Program-made: the position numbers and the translations under genes | Source of the DNA: Mesostigma viride | Taxonomy: Eukaryota; Streptophyta; Mesostigmatophyceae; Mesostigmatales; Mesostigmataceae | Assembly (NCBI GenBank): GCA_009746045.1 | Contig: RPFO01000667.1 | Coordinates: 3,640,273-3,704,272, forward strand | Reading direction: 5' to 3' | DNA length: 64,000 nucleotides | Shown: positions 25,062 through 36,237 of the stretch, one piece after another | Layout: each line of letters begins with the position of its first letter | Numbering within the stretch: position 1 is the first letter of the stretch | The notes under the pieces: generated by a model | Seen by the model: the letters and a program-made list of their open reading frames with translations, nothing else | Databases searched by the model: none | What the model was told of the DNA's origin: nothing

Positions 25062-25866
25062 CCGCACACCGTTGTCTGGATGGCTTAATAGAGCCTCTCG
25101 TTTGGCATGCCTCTCCCTTTGTCAATGACTCGGCGATGCTACCAAAGAGCCCAGGCAGAATTGGTCCAGCCTTCTCATCCAATTCCACATTCAAAGCTGT
25201 AGTGGCGTCACACCACACCACTGCACTAGCCCCAAGAATAAAGGGGCGTAATGACACAGAGGACTCAGCGACACTTGACACTGCCCGTAGTCCTGGTTGC
25301 TCGCTGGAAAAGGGAATGATAGAAGCCAGTACTCTATCACAAAGACAGTGGCTCTCATGCCCAGCTGTCAGTCCTGGCTGTATTGAGTGCAGTCTCTTCT
25401 GCTGCTCTCTGCCTTCTGGCTTGGCTAAAATAGTATTCCACGGGTGCTTGCAGCCTAGGACCGGGGCCCAGTGCTCAAATTCTGGCATGCGCATGGGTGC
25501 GCCAAAGATCCCGCCAAAAGGTGTTTGCAGGGTGCCCGTGCCCGACGTGCACGATGCGAGTTCATGCTGCATCGCTAACACGCCTGACAAATGACACATG
25601 GCTGTGCTGACATGGTTAGTTTGTGCCACGTGTCCTGTAGTGATGGCCGGCCCAGCGTAGGCCACTCTTCGTCCCAGCTGCTGGGTAAAGGTCATGCCCG
25701 TAGCACTGGCTTGGTAATGAACTTGCTGCCAATCCAACATCTCTTCGATGTCGCTGGATGCAAATGCTGCGCTCACATGCCCCATTGGCTTCAGGTGCTC
25801 ACTGCACCTGTCAGGGTCAGTGACCGTGAGGGTGTAATTGATGTGGGAGTTGCGATGCATATGCAT
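25062..25866 (-). CDS. Unrecognised protein, internal exon
   Basis: Open for 268 codons up to donor GTAAGT at 25061-25056 and in phase with the exon at 24197. The left edge is uncertain: an AG acceptor at 25808-25809 would start it at 25807, or the Met at 25866 may be used. Contains a Cys/His-rich stretch (HESHCLCDRVLAS) and PFILGASAVVWCDATTALNVELDEKAG. No family recognised. Confidence 0.5.
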
Positions 25867-26672
25867 ATATTAGGATGGAGGGATGCCATTTACAGGCAAA
25901 TGTCAATATCAGCAAAATTAATTCACCAGGACACTGAGGCTGCAAGCAAGTCGCCCAGGGCTGCAATGATGGTTTTAATTTACAAAGCCACCAATATGTA
26001 CAGAATCATGCACAACACAGATATCTATAGGTTCACGTAGACTGCACTCGGGCACTAGCTGCAAGCACTGCCACATATTAGAACAGGACATTAATATTAA
26101 CGCTTCGCGAGGGTGACCTCGTTTGGGATAGCTTTCCAGTTTAAATAACAGTCTGACAGTACCATAATTGGTCTAGTGGAGTACATGGAAAATCACTGCA
26201 AAAAATAATCATTTGAATTCAGATCCATCTATAAAATTCTAACCAATCATAATGATGTGATACAAGTACATATACGATTTAAATAGATACAGATTATGAA
26301 AACCATCAGATCTAAATGTCACTTCGAATGTACTAGGCTGCCATGATGACCTTGTGCCAGCAATGTCAATTACTTGTTAATTGTCCTAATGTCAGATGCA
26401 TGGTCTTACTTTCAGGTATTAAAGCAATTGTATTAGTACTATTATCAGCAATATTACCATGGCAACCCTGCAACCAAGGCGTGCCATGCCTATACCCATG
26501 CAATTAACCGTGATAGACAATGGTTACTTTCACTCCTGAACCGCTCGAATGATGATCCTAGTAGTGCAGTCATTGCGACAACACAACAAAAACTAAGAGT
26601 TGTGCCGCGCCATGTATGGTGTCAGAGCCTAGGTACTGCATGTCTGAGTGATCGATTTGACGTACCGAGCCA

Positions 26673-26860
26673 TCGTCGATGATCTCAGCGACGTCGCCGA
26701 TCAACAAGGTATACTGCATATACAGATGTAGGCGCCTCGAACCCTCATCAAGCATTGCGATCTTGGCTTCAAGGCGCAGCTCCAACGTACACAGAGATGC
26801 GCTGGCCCTAACCCGAAGTGCTGTCGCGGAAACGGATGAGCCTTGATGATGCAGAGACAC
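26673..26860 (-). CDS. Candidate 5' exon of the unrecognised minus-strand gene
   Basis: From Met 26860, or from an AG acceptor near 26829, the frame reads ALRVRASASLCTLELRLEAKIAMLDEGS...LLIGDVAEIIDDGS and stops being needed at a GTACGT donor. The amphipathic, acidic composition looks coding. Its phase does not match the preferred acceptor of the next exon, so an unseen exon or a different border is required. Confidence 0.3.
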
Positions 26861-26989
26861 TCTCCTAGTGAAATGTCAGTGCCTGCGATCGAGGAAACGG
26901 CCTGGCAGCGCCACACACGTAGGAAATTGTTAAGTACGTTGGCATTGATGGTAAAATAATTTGAAGAAGACATTATTAATGCATTCGTC

Positions 26990-27852
26990 CATTTATACGA
27001 TAAACAAATGGTCTACTATGAATTAATCATGATGTACACTAGTTATATATAGTAGTATATATATTTTTTTTCCTCCCGTTAGGCGTTTCCATTGGTCTTA
27101 TCGTACTTCGTAGTATAGAGCTTTGACATGGCTCTGTATATAGGTTTATAGCTGGGCGTTTGCTTTGGTTTGAGTGATTTCACTCTGCTGTAAGTAATTA
27201 TATTTTTAATATATATTTTTTCGAACGCGGCAGCACATAGACGACGTAACAGGCGCGTAATTAATTTAAGATGAAGCTTCAATGTAAGCGCGCTCTGCGC
27301 CACGCCCGTCAGGTACGTCCACGAGCCGAGCATGGGCTCTTCCATTAGTACATCACATTAACAACGTACAGCACCCCCCACCATTATTAGTGCCCTTACC
27401 GCTACATGATCTCAAAGTATGTCCACTCTGAGTCCTCTGGAGAGGACTGACTGAGTTGCTACAAACGACGTGTTGATATTAAATACTTTGATGATTGTAC
27501 AGCTGATCATTCACCACCGTCGGCTAGTGCTAGATGTCATGACCAGTTTTCCCGCGCCATAGACACGTGAACATTAGAAGTGCGCCTAAATACTATACGT
27601 TAACGTACGGAATGAAGTAATCAAAGGAAAATTGATATACGCGTGTAATTGTGCGGCTAGCTAGACGCTAGCACTAGCTAGCTAGCGCTCGAAGCGGGCA
27701 GCCACCGGCGGCGCCCGGCCGCCAGCTGCCTGCAGCACGTGCGCGCCTAATATAAATATATATATATGGAACTGCAAGTGTAGAAGAGTCTCTTATCCAT
27801 GCAAGTGATCTGCAATCGAACGTGCAGCTAGCTAGCTGCTACTAGTAATTGG
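26990..27852. other. AT-rich intergenic stretch, possible promoter of the minus-strand gene
   Basis: No ORF supported. A TATAAATATATATATAT at about 27750 lies beside a GC-rich CTAGCTAG/GGCGGCGCCCGG block and could be a divergent promoter. This is position-based only. Confidence 0.3.
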
Positions 27853-29168
27853 CCAGGTTGGCAAATACGTGCGTATTGTCAAAATAAATACGGCAATACG
27901 CGTTTTTTTGGCCCCGACGTACTATACGCGTATTTTGTCAGGAATACGTGATTTGGACTTGGAAATTTTTGAGGTTCGAGCTGGGGCAGCGCTTGGCGCC
28001 AGGCCAACCGGACCGTGGCGCGGCGCCTACCTTTACCAAGATTTTCTACTACGAACTAGGCAGCTTTTCGCAAGTCCAGTAATGACTTGGCAGTTGGCAA
28101 GCTAGCTGAAGCCTGAAATTACACGGAGTGAGTGCCAGCACGATGAAAATGCCAGCTGTGCTAGGAACGTGGTACTTGTAACACAGCCTGTATCAGCCTG
28201 TATTGCATGGCGGTGTGCCATTGGATTTTGTCGCCAAGGGCAATCGCGTTTTTGCAGCCATGCCAGAAAAAGGGCCAGAGCATAATCTTGTAACGAAAAG
28301 AACCAGTTGTCTTGGTGAAGGATGCGCTGGGGGAAACGGTTTCGCAGCTGAAGTTTAGCTGCTCATTTTGCGGCCACAATTTTACCAGTGGCGATGGCAA
28401 GCAGATTAGTGCGACCCGGATGCACGCACATTTTGCGGGCATCGCAGGGCAGGGCATAGATGCTTGCCCTGACGCAAAGAGTGGGGAGAAACGGAGGTCA
28501 GAATTCCAGGAGTTGTTGAGCAAGAAGGCCGGGCTGAAGGCGAGGAAGCAGCAGCACATTAGCTTCAGGACAATGGTGGAGAGCGGCCACGGCCTTGCTT
28601 CGGCCGGGGTCGGCAGGTGCAGGAGATCCTCGCCATGCATGCAGCAGACAATCACGAGGTTTGTGAGCCCCATAAACGAAGAGGAATGCCATCTCCTGGT
28701 GGTGAATTTCTTTGTTGAGAATGCTATTTCCTTTCACGCGGCTCAGAGCCGCTCTTTCAAGGCGATGATTGCCGGCCTTAGTCAGTACAAAGGGCTGATC
28801 ACTGCTCCCGGACTTGGCATGCACAATGAATCCTTGCAAGGAATGTGCACATGCAGTAATGGGTAAATTATGGTGGCAGGTTGGTAGGGAATAAGTGCAA
28901 GGAATGTGCACATATTGCATTAAAAATTTATGGCAGGCTCAGGTGGGGAATAAGTGCAAGGAATGGTGCAGATTAAATTATGCCTTCCACCATAATTTAC
29001 TGATCTCCATGCATAACTATGCCCCCTAAGGCCTAAACCCTAAAGGCCCATTCATAACCATGCTGCACACTGCCACGTATTCTGGTGACGTATTCTGCCA
29101 TGCTCCACGTATAATACTCGTATTTTGAGGCCGACGTATTTGACGTACCGACGTATTGGCCAACCTTG
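27853..29168. mobile_element. Deleted hAT transposon
   Basis: 8-bp direct repeats GTAATTGG flank it (27845-27852, 29169-29176). Ends are inverted with 16 of 18 bases matching: CCAGGTTGGCAAATACGT at the left, CAAGGTTGGCCAATACGT read from the right. Subterminal ACGTATT/AATACG motifs recur on both sides. 1316 bp long; it contains only the N-terminal part of a transposase gene. Confidence 0.93.
28312..28866 (+). pseudogene. hAT transposase N-terminal remnant with BED zinc finger
   Basis: 184 codons. Residues 14-42 read FSCSFCGHNFTSGDG...RMHAHFAG, a BED-type C2-H finger that binds transposon ends. Residues 123-152 (LLVVNFFVENAISFHAAQSRSFKAMI) match the segment after the finger in hAT transposases (fIxxxGipF-like). 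The catalytic DDE part and C-terminal dimerisation region are absent before the right TIR, so it cannot transpose on its own. Confidence 0.8.
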
Positions 29169-29176
29169 GTAATTGG

Positions 29177-30831
29177 AGGACACTGCACTAGACCACGTTC
29201 ATTAGCCATATTCATGCAGGCTTGACAATGCGGAACAGAACATCGAACTCAACGAAGAATAGTTCTGCTTTATATATATACATATCATGTTCATCGAGAA
29301 TGATAAATGACGGAGGTGAGATGGGCATGCAACGTACATACGGAAAAACCCGAAAAGAACTAGAAGAACCCTAAAGATCGAGAATATATAATTAACATAC
29401 TAGACAGTAGTAGTGATCGTAATAAAATGCCTTGCGTTGTGGTGAAAGATCATAGCATATACATACATGATCGATGAAGCGACTGGCTGCATATTATACA
29501 TATTGTGTGATCATGAAAGTTCTGCAGATTGCATAATCACTAGTTGTTGACGTGATCATGCAGACCACGATATTATATACATGCGCATGCACTAACGTGT
29601 TAATATTGTGAATTAGCAGCTGCTGGCCGCGGCCGGCCGCCGCAAATACTCTCCCCTGGCCGCTTTCAGCTGTCAAACTTACCAGCATTCATCTCGCTTA
29701 CGTCCAAATTGAAACCTTGAGCTCTCGACATTAATCGTTGCTGCAGTTGATTTGAATGACAAGATTTATTAAAATAAATGTAGTGCCGCATTTGGCGACG
29801 CTTTGACGCCTGACGGCACGGCATGGAAAAGTCGGGAATTCTACTGTACAGTAATAATTTGCAAGCGACAAGCGAAGCAAACTCGCGGCCCACTCCCACG
29901 AAACTCAACTCAACTCCCGCGTGTAAACCCGTGGAGCGCCCTGTCAACGCCAGGTCGCACAAACAAGGGTTTTCCCAAGGTTAAACTCGCAAGACTTAGT
30001 GGACGGAAGGCCTCCATTGGACAAACAACTCATGGACGATATTTACTGTCGGCATTCCTGAGATTCGGCAGCTGTAACATGAAGATTCTAGTACCCATAT
30101 CAGGGATGCAATATTCGATGACCACATGGCGCATGATGCGACATCTTGCACCGAGATCCAGTCATTGGTATCTCAGTACCTGAGTAAATGTTGTTGTTGT
30201 TGTTCCTGATTCATTTTCTGATTCCCTCATTAATAGCAGTATCTGAATGCATAACTCCGTCGTTAATATCAGTATCTGTCTATGTGAATGCATATCTAGA
30301 GGAGTCTAATCTAGAGTGTGTTCACTTCAGTTATGTTTCTGGGTGAGTGGGGATATTCTGAGTAACTGGGTATATTCTCTTCAGTTATGTTTAACTATGC
30401 ACCAGGCCATCAGCTGATACCGTCCGTCGTATCCCGCGAGTACCGGGCCCGGCTGGCCGTCATTTCTGAGCCGTCGTTTTATAACCATGTCGGGCTGGGA
30501 ACGTGATCGACATTAAAACCGCAGTAATAAAATTTAACGGATAGTTTACGGATTCGGGCTGCGGCGCAGTTAATTATTAAAGATCTTTTTACCCCAGCTT
30601 TGCCCCAGGTTCTGTGATTCTGTCAGTCTCAGTCAGTTGGATCACCCGCCGGTCATAGGCTCATAGGCCATAGCTCGACAGAGGTCAGAGAGAGTACATG
30701 TATATCCTAGCCAATGTTCTGTTGCGCGGGGATCAACTCAACTCAACAACCAATCAACCATGTTCTGTTGTGGTGCGGTACTCCTAGTGCCAGGCTGGAA
30801 CTTGGGGAGTTTTCGTGTCCATGAGGTCATG
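29177..30831. other. Intergenic, nothing recognised
   Basis: AT-rich with a GGCCGCGGCCGGCCGCC patch near 29626 and a short TTG repeat at 30190. Short ORFs, such as 126 codons at 29803, show no domain or splice context. Confidence 0.5.
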
Positions 30832-30990
30832 ATTCATGATCTACCAACCGCTGTGTTAGTTTATTTGCAATGCAGCTATGGCGGCGTGAGGGCTAGCAGG
30901 AGCCAGAGTTGACCATTGGCGACCGGAAGGATACCAGCTGATTCGTCGCAAAAAGGTGCGTCTAACGAACTCTTTTTTGCCTGGAACAAA

Positions 30991-31076
30991 GCCGTCACTG
31001 AAACGGTGCGGCCAACAGGCGCCCGGCTTGCAAGGTGCAAACCCGGCCCTGTAGCCACACTGTTTTCAGTGACGGC
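30991..31076 (+). ncRNA. Predicted long hairpin near the LINE 5' end
   Basis: Outer stem GCCGTCACTGAAA with TTTCAGTGACGGC (13 bp perfect), middle stem GGCCAACAGG with CCTGTAGCC, inner stem CCGG-TTGCA with TGCAA-CCGG and an AGG loop. Starts 144 nt into the element. Function unknown: could be a translation or packaging element or a DNA cruciform. No ribozyme class is assigned. Confidence 0.55.
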
Positions 31077-31384
31077 CTCCCTCCCATGGCTGTTTCATAG
31101 CGAGGCTAGGCCAGGATACGAACACCCATTGGCAATGTGGCGCTGGCACGGGCCAGCCCCTTTGGATGGGCCAGTAGTTACCCCGGGGCCTAGTCTCCTA
31201 CAAAAAGGAAAACCCTTTAACAGGCGCTGGGACTATGGAATAGTCCGTGCCACACACGGTGATTGGAAATCGCCCAGACACCTTTTACAACACCAGCCGA
31301 CATTACATGGACAAGGATGTAATGTGGCTTTAACATCTCAGCTCCCCCTAGATGCAAAGGTAGCCAGCCGCGATGACTTACTAA

Positions 31385-31780
31385 CACGTTTTCTCTCCTT
31401 GTTTCCGTCCCCTCCTCACCACCAACGCAGGGCCGGTGCTACAACTCCATGGCTACATACACACCCGCTACCACAGCAGACAAGGTCAGCGGAAAAATCA
31501 TATGGAGCCCAGCCATGGTTGGAATAAGGTGGCGAGGGAGCAAGCTTTTGAGGTATCAGGCATCCACCCAGGCAAATTCATCGAGGTCCCCCGGCGCACC
31601 CCTCCTCCAGCGGCCGCCGGTGCCTCCCCGGCAGAGGCCGACGCAGAACCGACACAGGACAACTCCGATGCGCTGGCCGTCACCACCCCGCACCCCAACC
31701 TCCCGTCCGATCTGGGCCTCTCCGACATGGAAGCGTCGGCGACACCGGCTACCGGCAAGCGCCGCGACCGCGACCCCTGA
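31385..31780 (+). CDS. Possible LINE ORF1 C-terminal part
   Basis: Open for 131 codons in the frame ending 38 bp before ORF2: HGYIHTRYHSRQGQRKNH... then a Pro/Ala-rich acidic tail ending GKRRDRDP. A second frame (30916-31527) is open upstream and overlaps; neither has an early ATG nor a recognisable RNA-binding or CCHC domain. One indel or an intron would join them. Confidence 0.4.
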   Translation, partial: HVFSPCFRPLLTTNAGPVLQLHGYIHTRYHSRQGQRKNHMEPSHGWNKVAREQAFEVSGIHPGKFIEVPRRTPPPAAAGASPAEADAEPTQDNSDALAVTTPHPNLPSDLGLSDMEASATPATGKRRDRDP

Positions 31781-31818
31781 AACCAGATAAGACCTCTGCC
31801 TTCCCACGACATCATCCT

Positions 31819-34800
31819 ATGAGCCAACTAACGCTAGTCTCGTGGAATGTCAGGGGGCTTAACACATACGGAGTCCGCACAGTGGGACAGGGCCGCACCA
31901 TGACTCGCATCCGGGAACTTACAGTAGAATTGGATAGCCTCCTACATCAATATGTTGGTCCCTCTCACGAGATTTGGCTTGGACTGCAAGAACACAAAAT
32001 TCAGATAGATGCAGAACGTACCGCCCTCCGGGCGGTCCGAGCACTTGCACCTAGAACACTATGCCAATGGGGATGGGCTCGGGGTACCCAAGGGGGAACG
32101 GCACTCATACAATACCGCAAACCACCTAACCCAACCATGACATACCTGCCATGGACATTACAAGCAGACACAGCCCCGGCTAGATGGCAGGGCAGATGGA
32201 CACGACAATCTATAACATGGGCGGGAAGCCAGGGCTACCTCATTACCATCTATGCGCCGACCCTAGATATGCCGGCTGAACAAAACCTTTTCTACCAGCA
32301 TATATTTGCAATGGTTTCTGATCTCATCTCCAACGGCCAAGAAATAGTACTTATGGGGGATTTTAACATTGATCTAAACGAACACCCTGCCCACCGTACA
32401 GCCTCCTTTTACCAACACATTCTAGACCTGAATTTGCAGGATGTCATTCGGTCACGGGATCAGGAGCACACTTGGCTGGCCACTCGTCTGGGCGTTCGCA
32501 CAACCCGTCGTTTGGATAAAATATATATCACGCCCAAATGGGCCGATTTAGTCTGCCACGCCAGCGTAGAACGCTCCACAGCCTTCTCAGACCATTACCC
32601 ATGCATTGTCACGCTAGCCCACCACACCCAGGCCCCACGGGGCCCAGGCATCCCTCGCATCAATAAAATCCTTCTACAAGACGATCAGTTTTATTTTGAG
32701 ATCATGCAACGTTGGAGCAATTGGCGAACTCACAAGGATAGCTACACTGACTGCTGCACGTGGATGCAGGAAGGCCTAGCCAAAATGCTAGAATATTCAC
32801 ATACCTACTCCCTAAACGTACGTCGCGAGAAAGGACGCGCATACCGAATTCACCAACGCATAGTCAACAAGCTACAGCTGAAACCCCACCTAAACCACTA
32901 CGAACAAGCTCGACTTCAAAGTTCACAAACTGAACTCGACAAACTCCGTTTTGAAAGACACGCCCTAGCTTTAGACTCTGAAAATCTGTGGTGGCATCAG
33001 GTAGGCGAACGCATGACAAAAGATTTTTTCGCACTTATTCCACCACTAAAATCCAACTCAATCATTTCAGAAATCCAGGATGAACAAGGCACACACACGG
33101 CCACAACCCCCATCCTAGAAAGTGGACATCGTTTCTACACCTCGCTGTTCCAAAATGAACCCAACCCCGAAGCCGACGCGGCCATAGCAAAAATTTTACA
33201 AGCTATCCCACGCCGCCTCACACTTGCGCAACAACACCAACTAGACCAAACCCCCTCCATGGAGGAGGCTACTAATGCCATGCAAAACATCCGGACCGGT
33301 AGTGCCCCAGGGGTGGATGGGCTTCCCATCGAGTTTTGGAAAACTTTTTGGTCCCTTTTACACGTAGATTTCTATCAATGCATACTAGAAATCTGGCAAC
33401 ATGGACAAATTACGGGTCAATGGGCCGAAACAGCCCTCATTTTATTGTTCAAAAAGGGTGACAAAACACAGTGGAAAAATTACCGGCCAATACGGCTCCT
33501 TACGGTTGCGTACAAAATCATTAGCAAGATAATTCAGCAAAGGCTCTACTCTGTTCTCGACTGCCTTATAGGCCCGGAGCAAGTAGGCTTCCGTGCTAAC
33601 CTCCATATCAACGATAGCATCACCCTCATAATGGACATAGTAGAGAAGGCATGGCGCGACGACATTGCCGGCTTTATCCTCTTCTGGGACTTTGAAAAAG
33701 CGTTTGACCGCATGTGCTGGGCATACCTCCGACACATATTGATCGGCTTAGGGTTTGGCCCACGCATCCTAACGGTCATCATGGGAATGATCAAATCGCT
33801 AACCTGGTACATCCTTATCAACGGTCACAAATCTGCACTTGGCCACAGCTCAAGATCCCTCCCCCAAGGAGATTGTATGTCCCCCATCTTGTTCCTACTG
33901 GCACACGCAGGATTGTTTTGGCTCCACCAGCACGACCCTCGTCTGCAGGGCTTCCCGCTTGCAGGCAGTGCCAAAGGTATTGTACAGATAGCCTATGTGG
34001 ATGACACCACCAATGTTTGCATCTCTCTACAGGAAGTGAATGCTGTCTTGGAAAATATCAACACGTACTCTGTGGCCTCACAACAACGTTGTAATGTGCA
34101 AAAGTCCACGGGACTGCACATCGGCAAACCCAACCCATCTCGGATAAACCCCTCTCACCTGGCCATGACATGGGTCAAACCAGGTGAACACCATCTTTTG
34201 CACAATTGCCCCATTGGCTGCACGCCAGAGGGACGTTTGGCTGAACATCGTGCGTTTTTATATGACGAAACCAACCACGTGGGCAAACTTGCAGGAGTGC
34301 TCCTCACGGCAGGGCGGTGGGGTGGCGTCCAGCGGATGAGCTTACGAGGAAAAGCACTAATCGTCAACCAACTCTTGTTCTCCAAGGTTTTATACTACTG
34401 TCTGGCACACCCTCCCAACGATCATACCATACAGCTTATCCAACGCATCGGCAGCAACTTTGTTTGGAAACAGAAAGGTTTGATATCTCACACGGTACAT
34501 GGTTGGATCAGCCGGGATATGTCCTTTATGTCATGGTTGCACGGTGGTCTAGGGCTACACAACATACAATGGCGCTTGTGGTCGATGTATGCTAAACAAG
34601 TGATCAGCGTGTACATGGAAGTGAACACGCACCCTGGCTGCCTGTTGGCAAAAGAGTCTCTCTCCGCTAGTTACACCCATGCTAATGGCACATCATGGCA
34701 CCTTGACGCTGGAGTACTTGGCTGCACACTGATATCATACAAGGGGCTCCCCTGGTACTGGTCGCGCCTATGGTTAGGTTATCACAAGCTCAAACCTGGG

Positions 34801-36237
34801 CGCCTCGTTTTTCCCACCACTCGTGAGGAGGTTGCACGACAGATTCTTTATTTCAATGATTTGATCGTGGACAATGCGCGCAAGCCCTTGGGCACGTTAC
34901 ATGGGCACAACCCTTATGCTGGCTTCCTGTGCGCATCACCCCCTGTTCTGAGAGTGCTCGATCTCTACGCGTGGCAGGGGGACAGATATCGGTTACGGGC
35001 ATACACTGAAGTTAATGCTTGGGTGCAAAACATGCCATCGCTACACGCTTGGAACACCCTCATCCAGGCCATCCCAGCTACATGGCATGCTGTGATGATG
35101 GCCCCACGCAAGGCCCTACAGCCGGGTGATTGGATCAGTTTTTACCCAGACGGGATCACATCCACATGCAAAGGTCTGGTCCGGGGAGTGTTGCCTCCGG
35201 CCGGAATTCAAGTCCAAGTGGCCGACACCCTTCCAGGCCACAATGGTTGCCTCAATCAGTTGGCGACATTATGTGTCTGTCTTCCAGCCCACCAATGTCA
35301 CCGTATCCGGATGGTCCCGTGGTTAGTATCAAGGTCCTGCATGTTCCAGCCGGACCCCACGACCCCGGCGGAGGCCATCACTTGGTTACACGTAGGCAAT
35401 ACGAGATTGGATACTTTACCATTGGACCCCCTGGAATTTGGCTGGACCCTGACCAAGGGGATGTCTAGGATCAGCAAATGTCTTTACGAGTACACGGCAG
35501 AATGGGGTTATGACATTTTATTGCACGAGAACCATAAGCTCCACCCTGGCCGCCCACGATGGGGCTTTCAATGGCCTGGATATAGTTGGATTAAACTTAT
35601 CACCCTGGCGGTCGATCACCCTTTGGTGGACCGCAGAGCGACCGACATTCAACATCTTTTACTGCACAGAGCCATCGGGGTAAACGCGACCCTCAGCAGC
35701 CGGTTTCACCACGATGCGACATGCCTGTGCACCTTCCCTTCGGAAACAATTGAGCACCGCTTTCTCTACTGCCAAGTGAGCGGGGTGTGGCAATGGTTGT
35801 TTAACGTATGGTCCGCATGGACCGCGCTACCACATTCCACACTAACGCTATCCGTGCGTTGTATCATATTCGGTATGGCGGGGACCCCCGGGGAGGAGCT
35901 ATCCGACAGTCAACTAGCCTGGGTATGGCTCCGAACTAATATGCTATACGCGATCTGGACTATCCGGAACGAGACGGTTTTCAAAGTGCGGCACGAATAC
36001 ACCAAAGCCGCCGTTGTGAGGCGGTTTATCTTCCTCTGGAACTCAGCAATGCGTCGCGCTTGGCTCTTGGCGCAAGAACAATACAAGGTGTGGGACCCCG
36101 GGCCCAACAATGACAGGCCCAGCCCCTTGGAGCTCTTCCATGCTCTCCTGGGACGCAACAGGGTGTTTACTTGCATTCCTCACGGTGACCTTACGCGCGT
36201 CACTTGGCTCCCCTGGTCACACAATGCTCCTTTCTAA
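31819..36237 (+). CDS. LINE ORF2: AP-endonuclease and reverse transcriptase
   Basis: 1472 codons, intact. Endonuclease: SWNVRGLN (8-15), LQEHK (56-60), GDFNIDLN (180-187), FSDHYP (256-261), the family's Asn, Glu, Asp and His active-site blocks. RT: YRPIRLLTVAYKI from 555, motif A FWDFEKAFD (Asp624), LPQGDCMSP (681-689), motif C AYVDD (725-729). The C-terminal part has a CxC..H....C cluster (1302-1318) like the zf-RVT end of plant and algal LINEs. Together these nick DNA and prime cDNA synthesis at the target. YVDD replaces the commoner FADD. Confidence 0.97.
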   Translation: MSQLTLVSWNVRGLNTYGVRTVGQGRTMTRIRELTVELDSLLHQYVGPSHEIWLGLQEHKIQIDAERTALRAVRALAPRTLCQWGWARGTQGGTALIQYRKPPNPTMTYLPWTLQADTAPARWQGRWTRQSITWAGSQGYLITIYAPTLDMPAEQNLFYQHIFAMVSDLISNGQEIVLMGDFNIDLNEHPAHRTASFYQHILDLNLQDVIRSRDQEHTWLATRLGVRTTRRLDKIYITPKWADLVCHASVERSTAFSDHYPCIVTLAHHTQAPRGPGIPRINKILLQDDQFYFEIMQRWSNWRTHKDSYTDCCTWMQEGLAKMLEYSHTYSLNVRREKGRAYRIHQRIVNKLQLKPHLNHYEQARLQSSQTELDKLRFERHALALDSENLWWHQVGERMTKDFFALIPPLKSNSIISEIQDEQGTHTATTPILESGHRFYTSLFQNEPNPEADAAIAKILQAIPRRLTLAQQHQLDQTPSMEEATNAMQNIRTGSAPGVDGLPIEFWKTFWSLLHVDFYQCILEIWQHGQITGQWAETALILLFKKGDKTQWKNYRPIRLLTVAYKIISKIIQQRLYSVLDCLIGPEQVGFRANLHINDSITLIMDIVEKAWRDDIAGFILFWDFEKAFDRMCWAYLRHILIGLGFGPRILTVIMGMIKSLTWYILINGHKSALGHSSRSLPQGDCMSPILFLLAHAGLFWLHQHDPRLQGFPLAGSAKGIVQIAYVDDTTNVCISLQEVNAVLENINTYSVASQQRCNVQKSTGLHIGKPNPSRINPSHLAMTWVKPGEHHLLHNCPIGCTPEGRLAEHRAFLYDETNHVGKLAGVLLTAGRWGGVQRMSLRGKALIVNQLLFSKVLYYCLAHPPNDHTIQLIQRIGSNFVWKQKGLISHTVHGWISRDMSFMSWLHGGLGLHNIQWRLWSMYAKQVISVYMEVNTHPGCLLAKESLSASYTHANGTSWHLDAGVLGCTLISYKGLPWYWSRLWLGYHKLKPGRLVFPTTREEVARQILYFNDLIVDNARKPLGTLHGHNPYAGFLCASPPVLRVLDLYAWQGDRYRLRAYTEVNAWVQNMPSLHAWNTLIQAIPATWHAVMMAPRKALQPGDWISFYPDGITSTCKGLVRGVLPPAGIQVQVADTLPGHNGCLNQLATLCVCLPAHQCHRIRMVPWLVSRSCMFQPDPTTPAEAITWLHVGNTRLDTLPLDPLEFGWTLTKGMSRISKCLYEYTAEWGYDILLHENHKLHPGRPRWGFQWPGYSWIKLITLAVDHPLVDRRATDIQHLLLHRAIGVNATLSSRFHHDATCLCTFPSETIEHRFLYCQVSGVWQWLFNVWSAWTALPHSTLTLSVRCIIFGMAGTPGEELSDSQLAWVWLRTNMLYAIWTIRNETVFKVRHEYTKAAVVRRFIFLWNSAMRRAWLLAQEQYKVWDPGPNNDRPSPLELFHALLGRNRVFTCIPHGDLTRVTWLPWSHNAPF

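Noticed and set aside
29803-30183. 126-codon ORF as a gene
   Set aside because: No domain, no codon or splice evidence, AT-rich surroundings.
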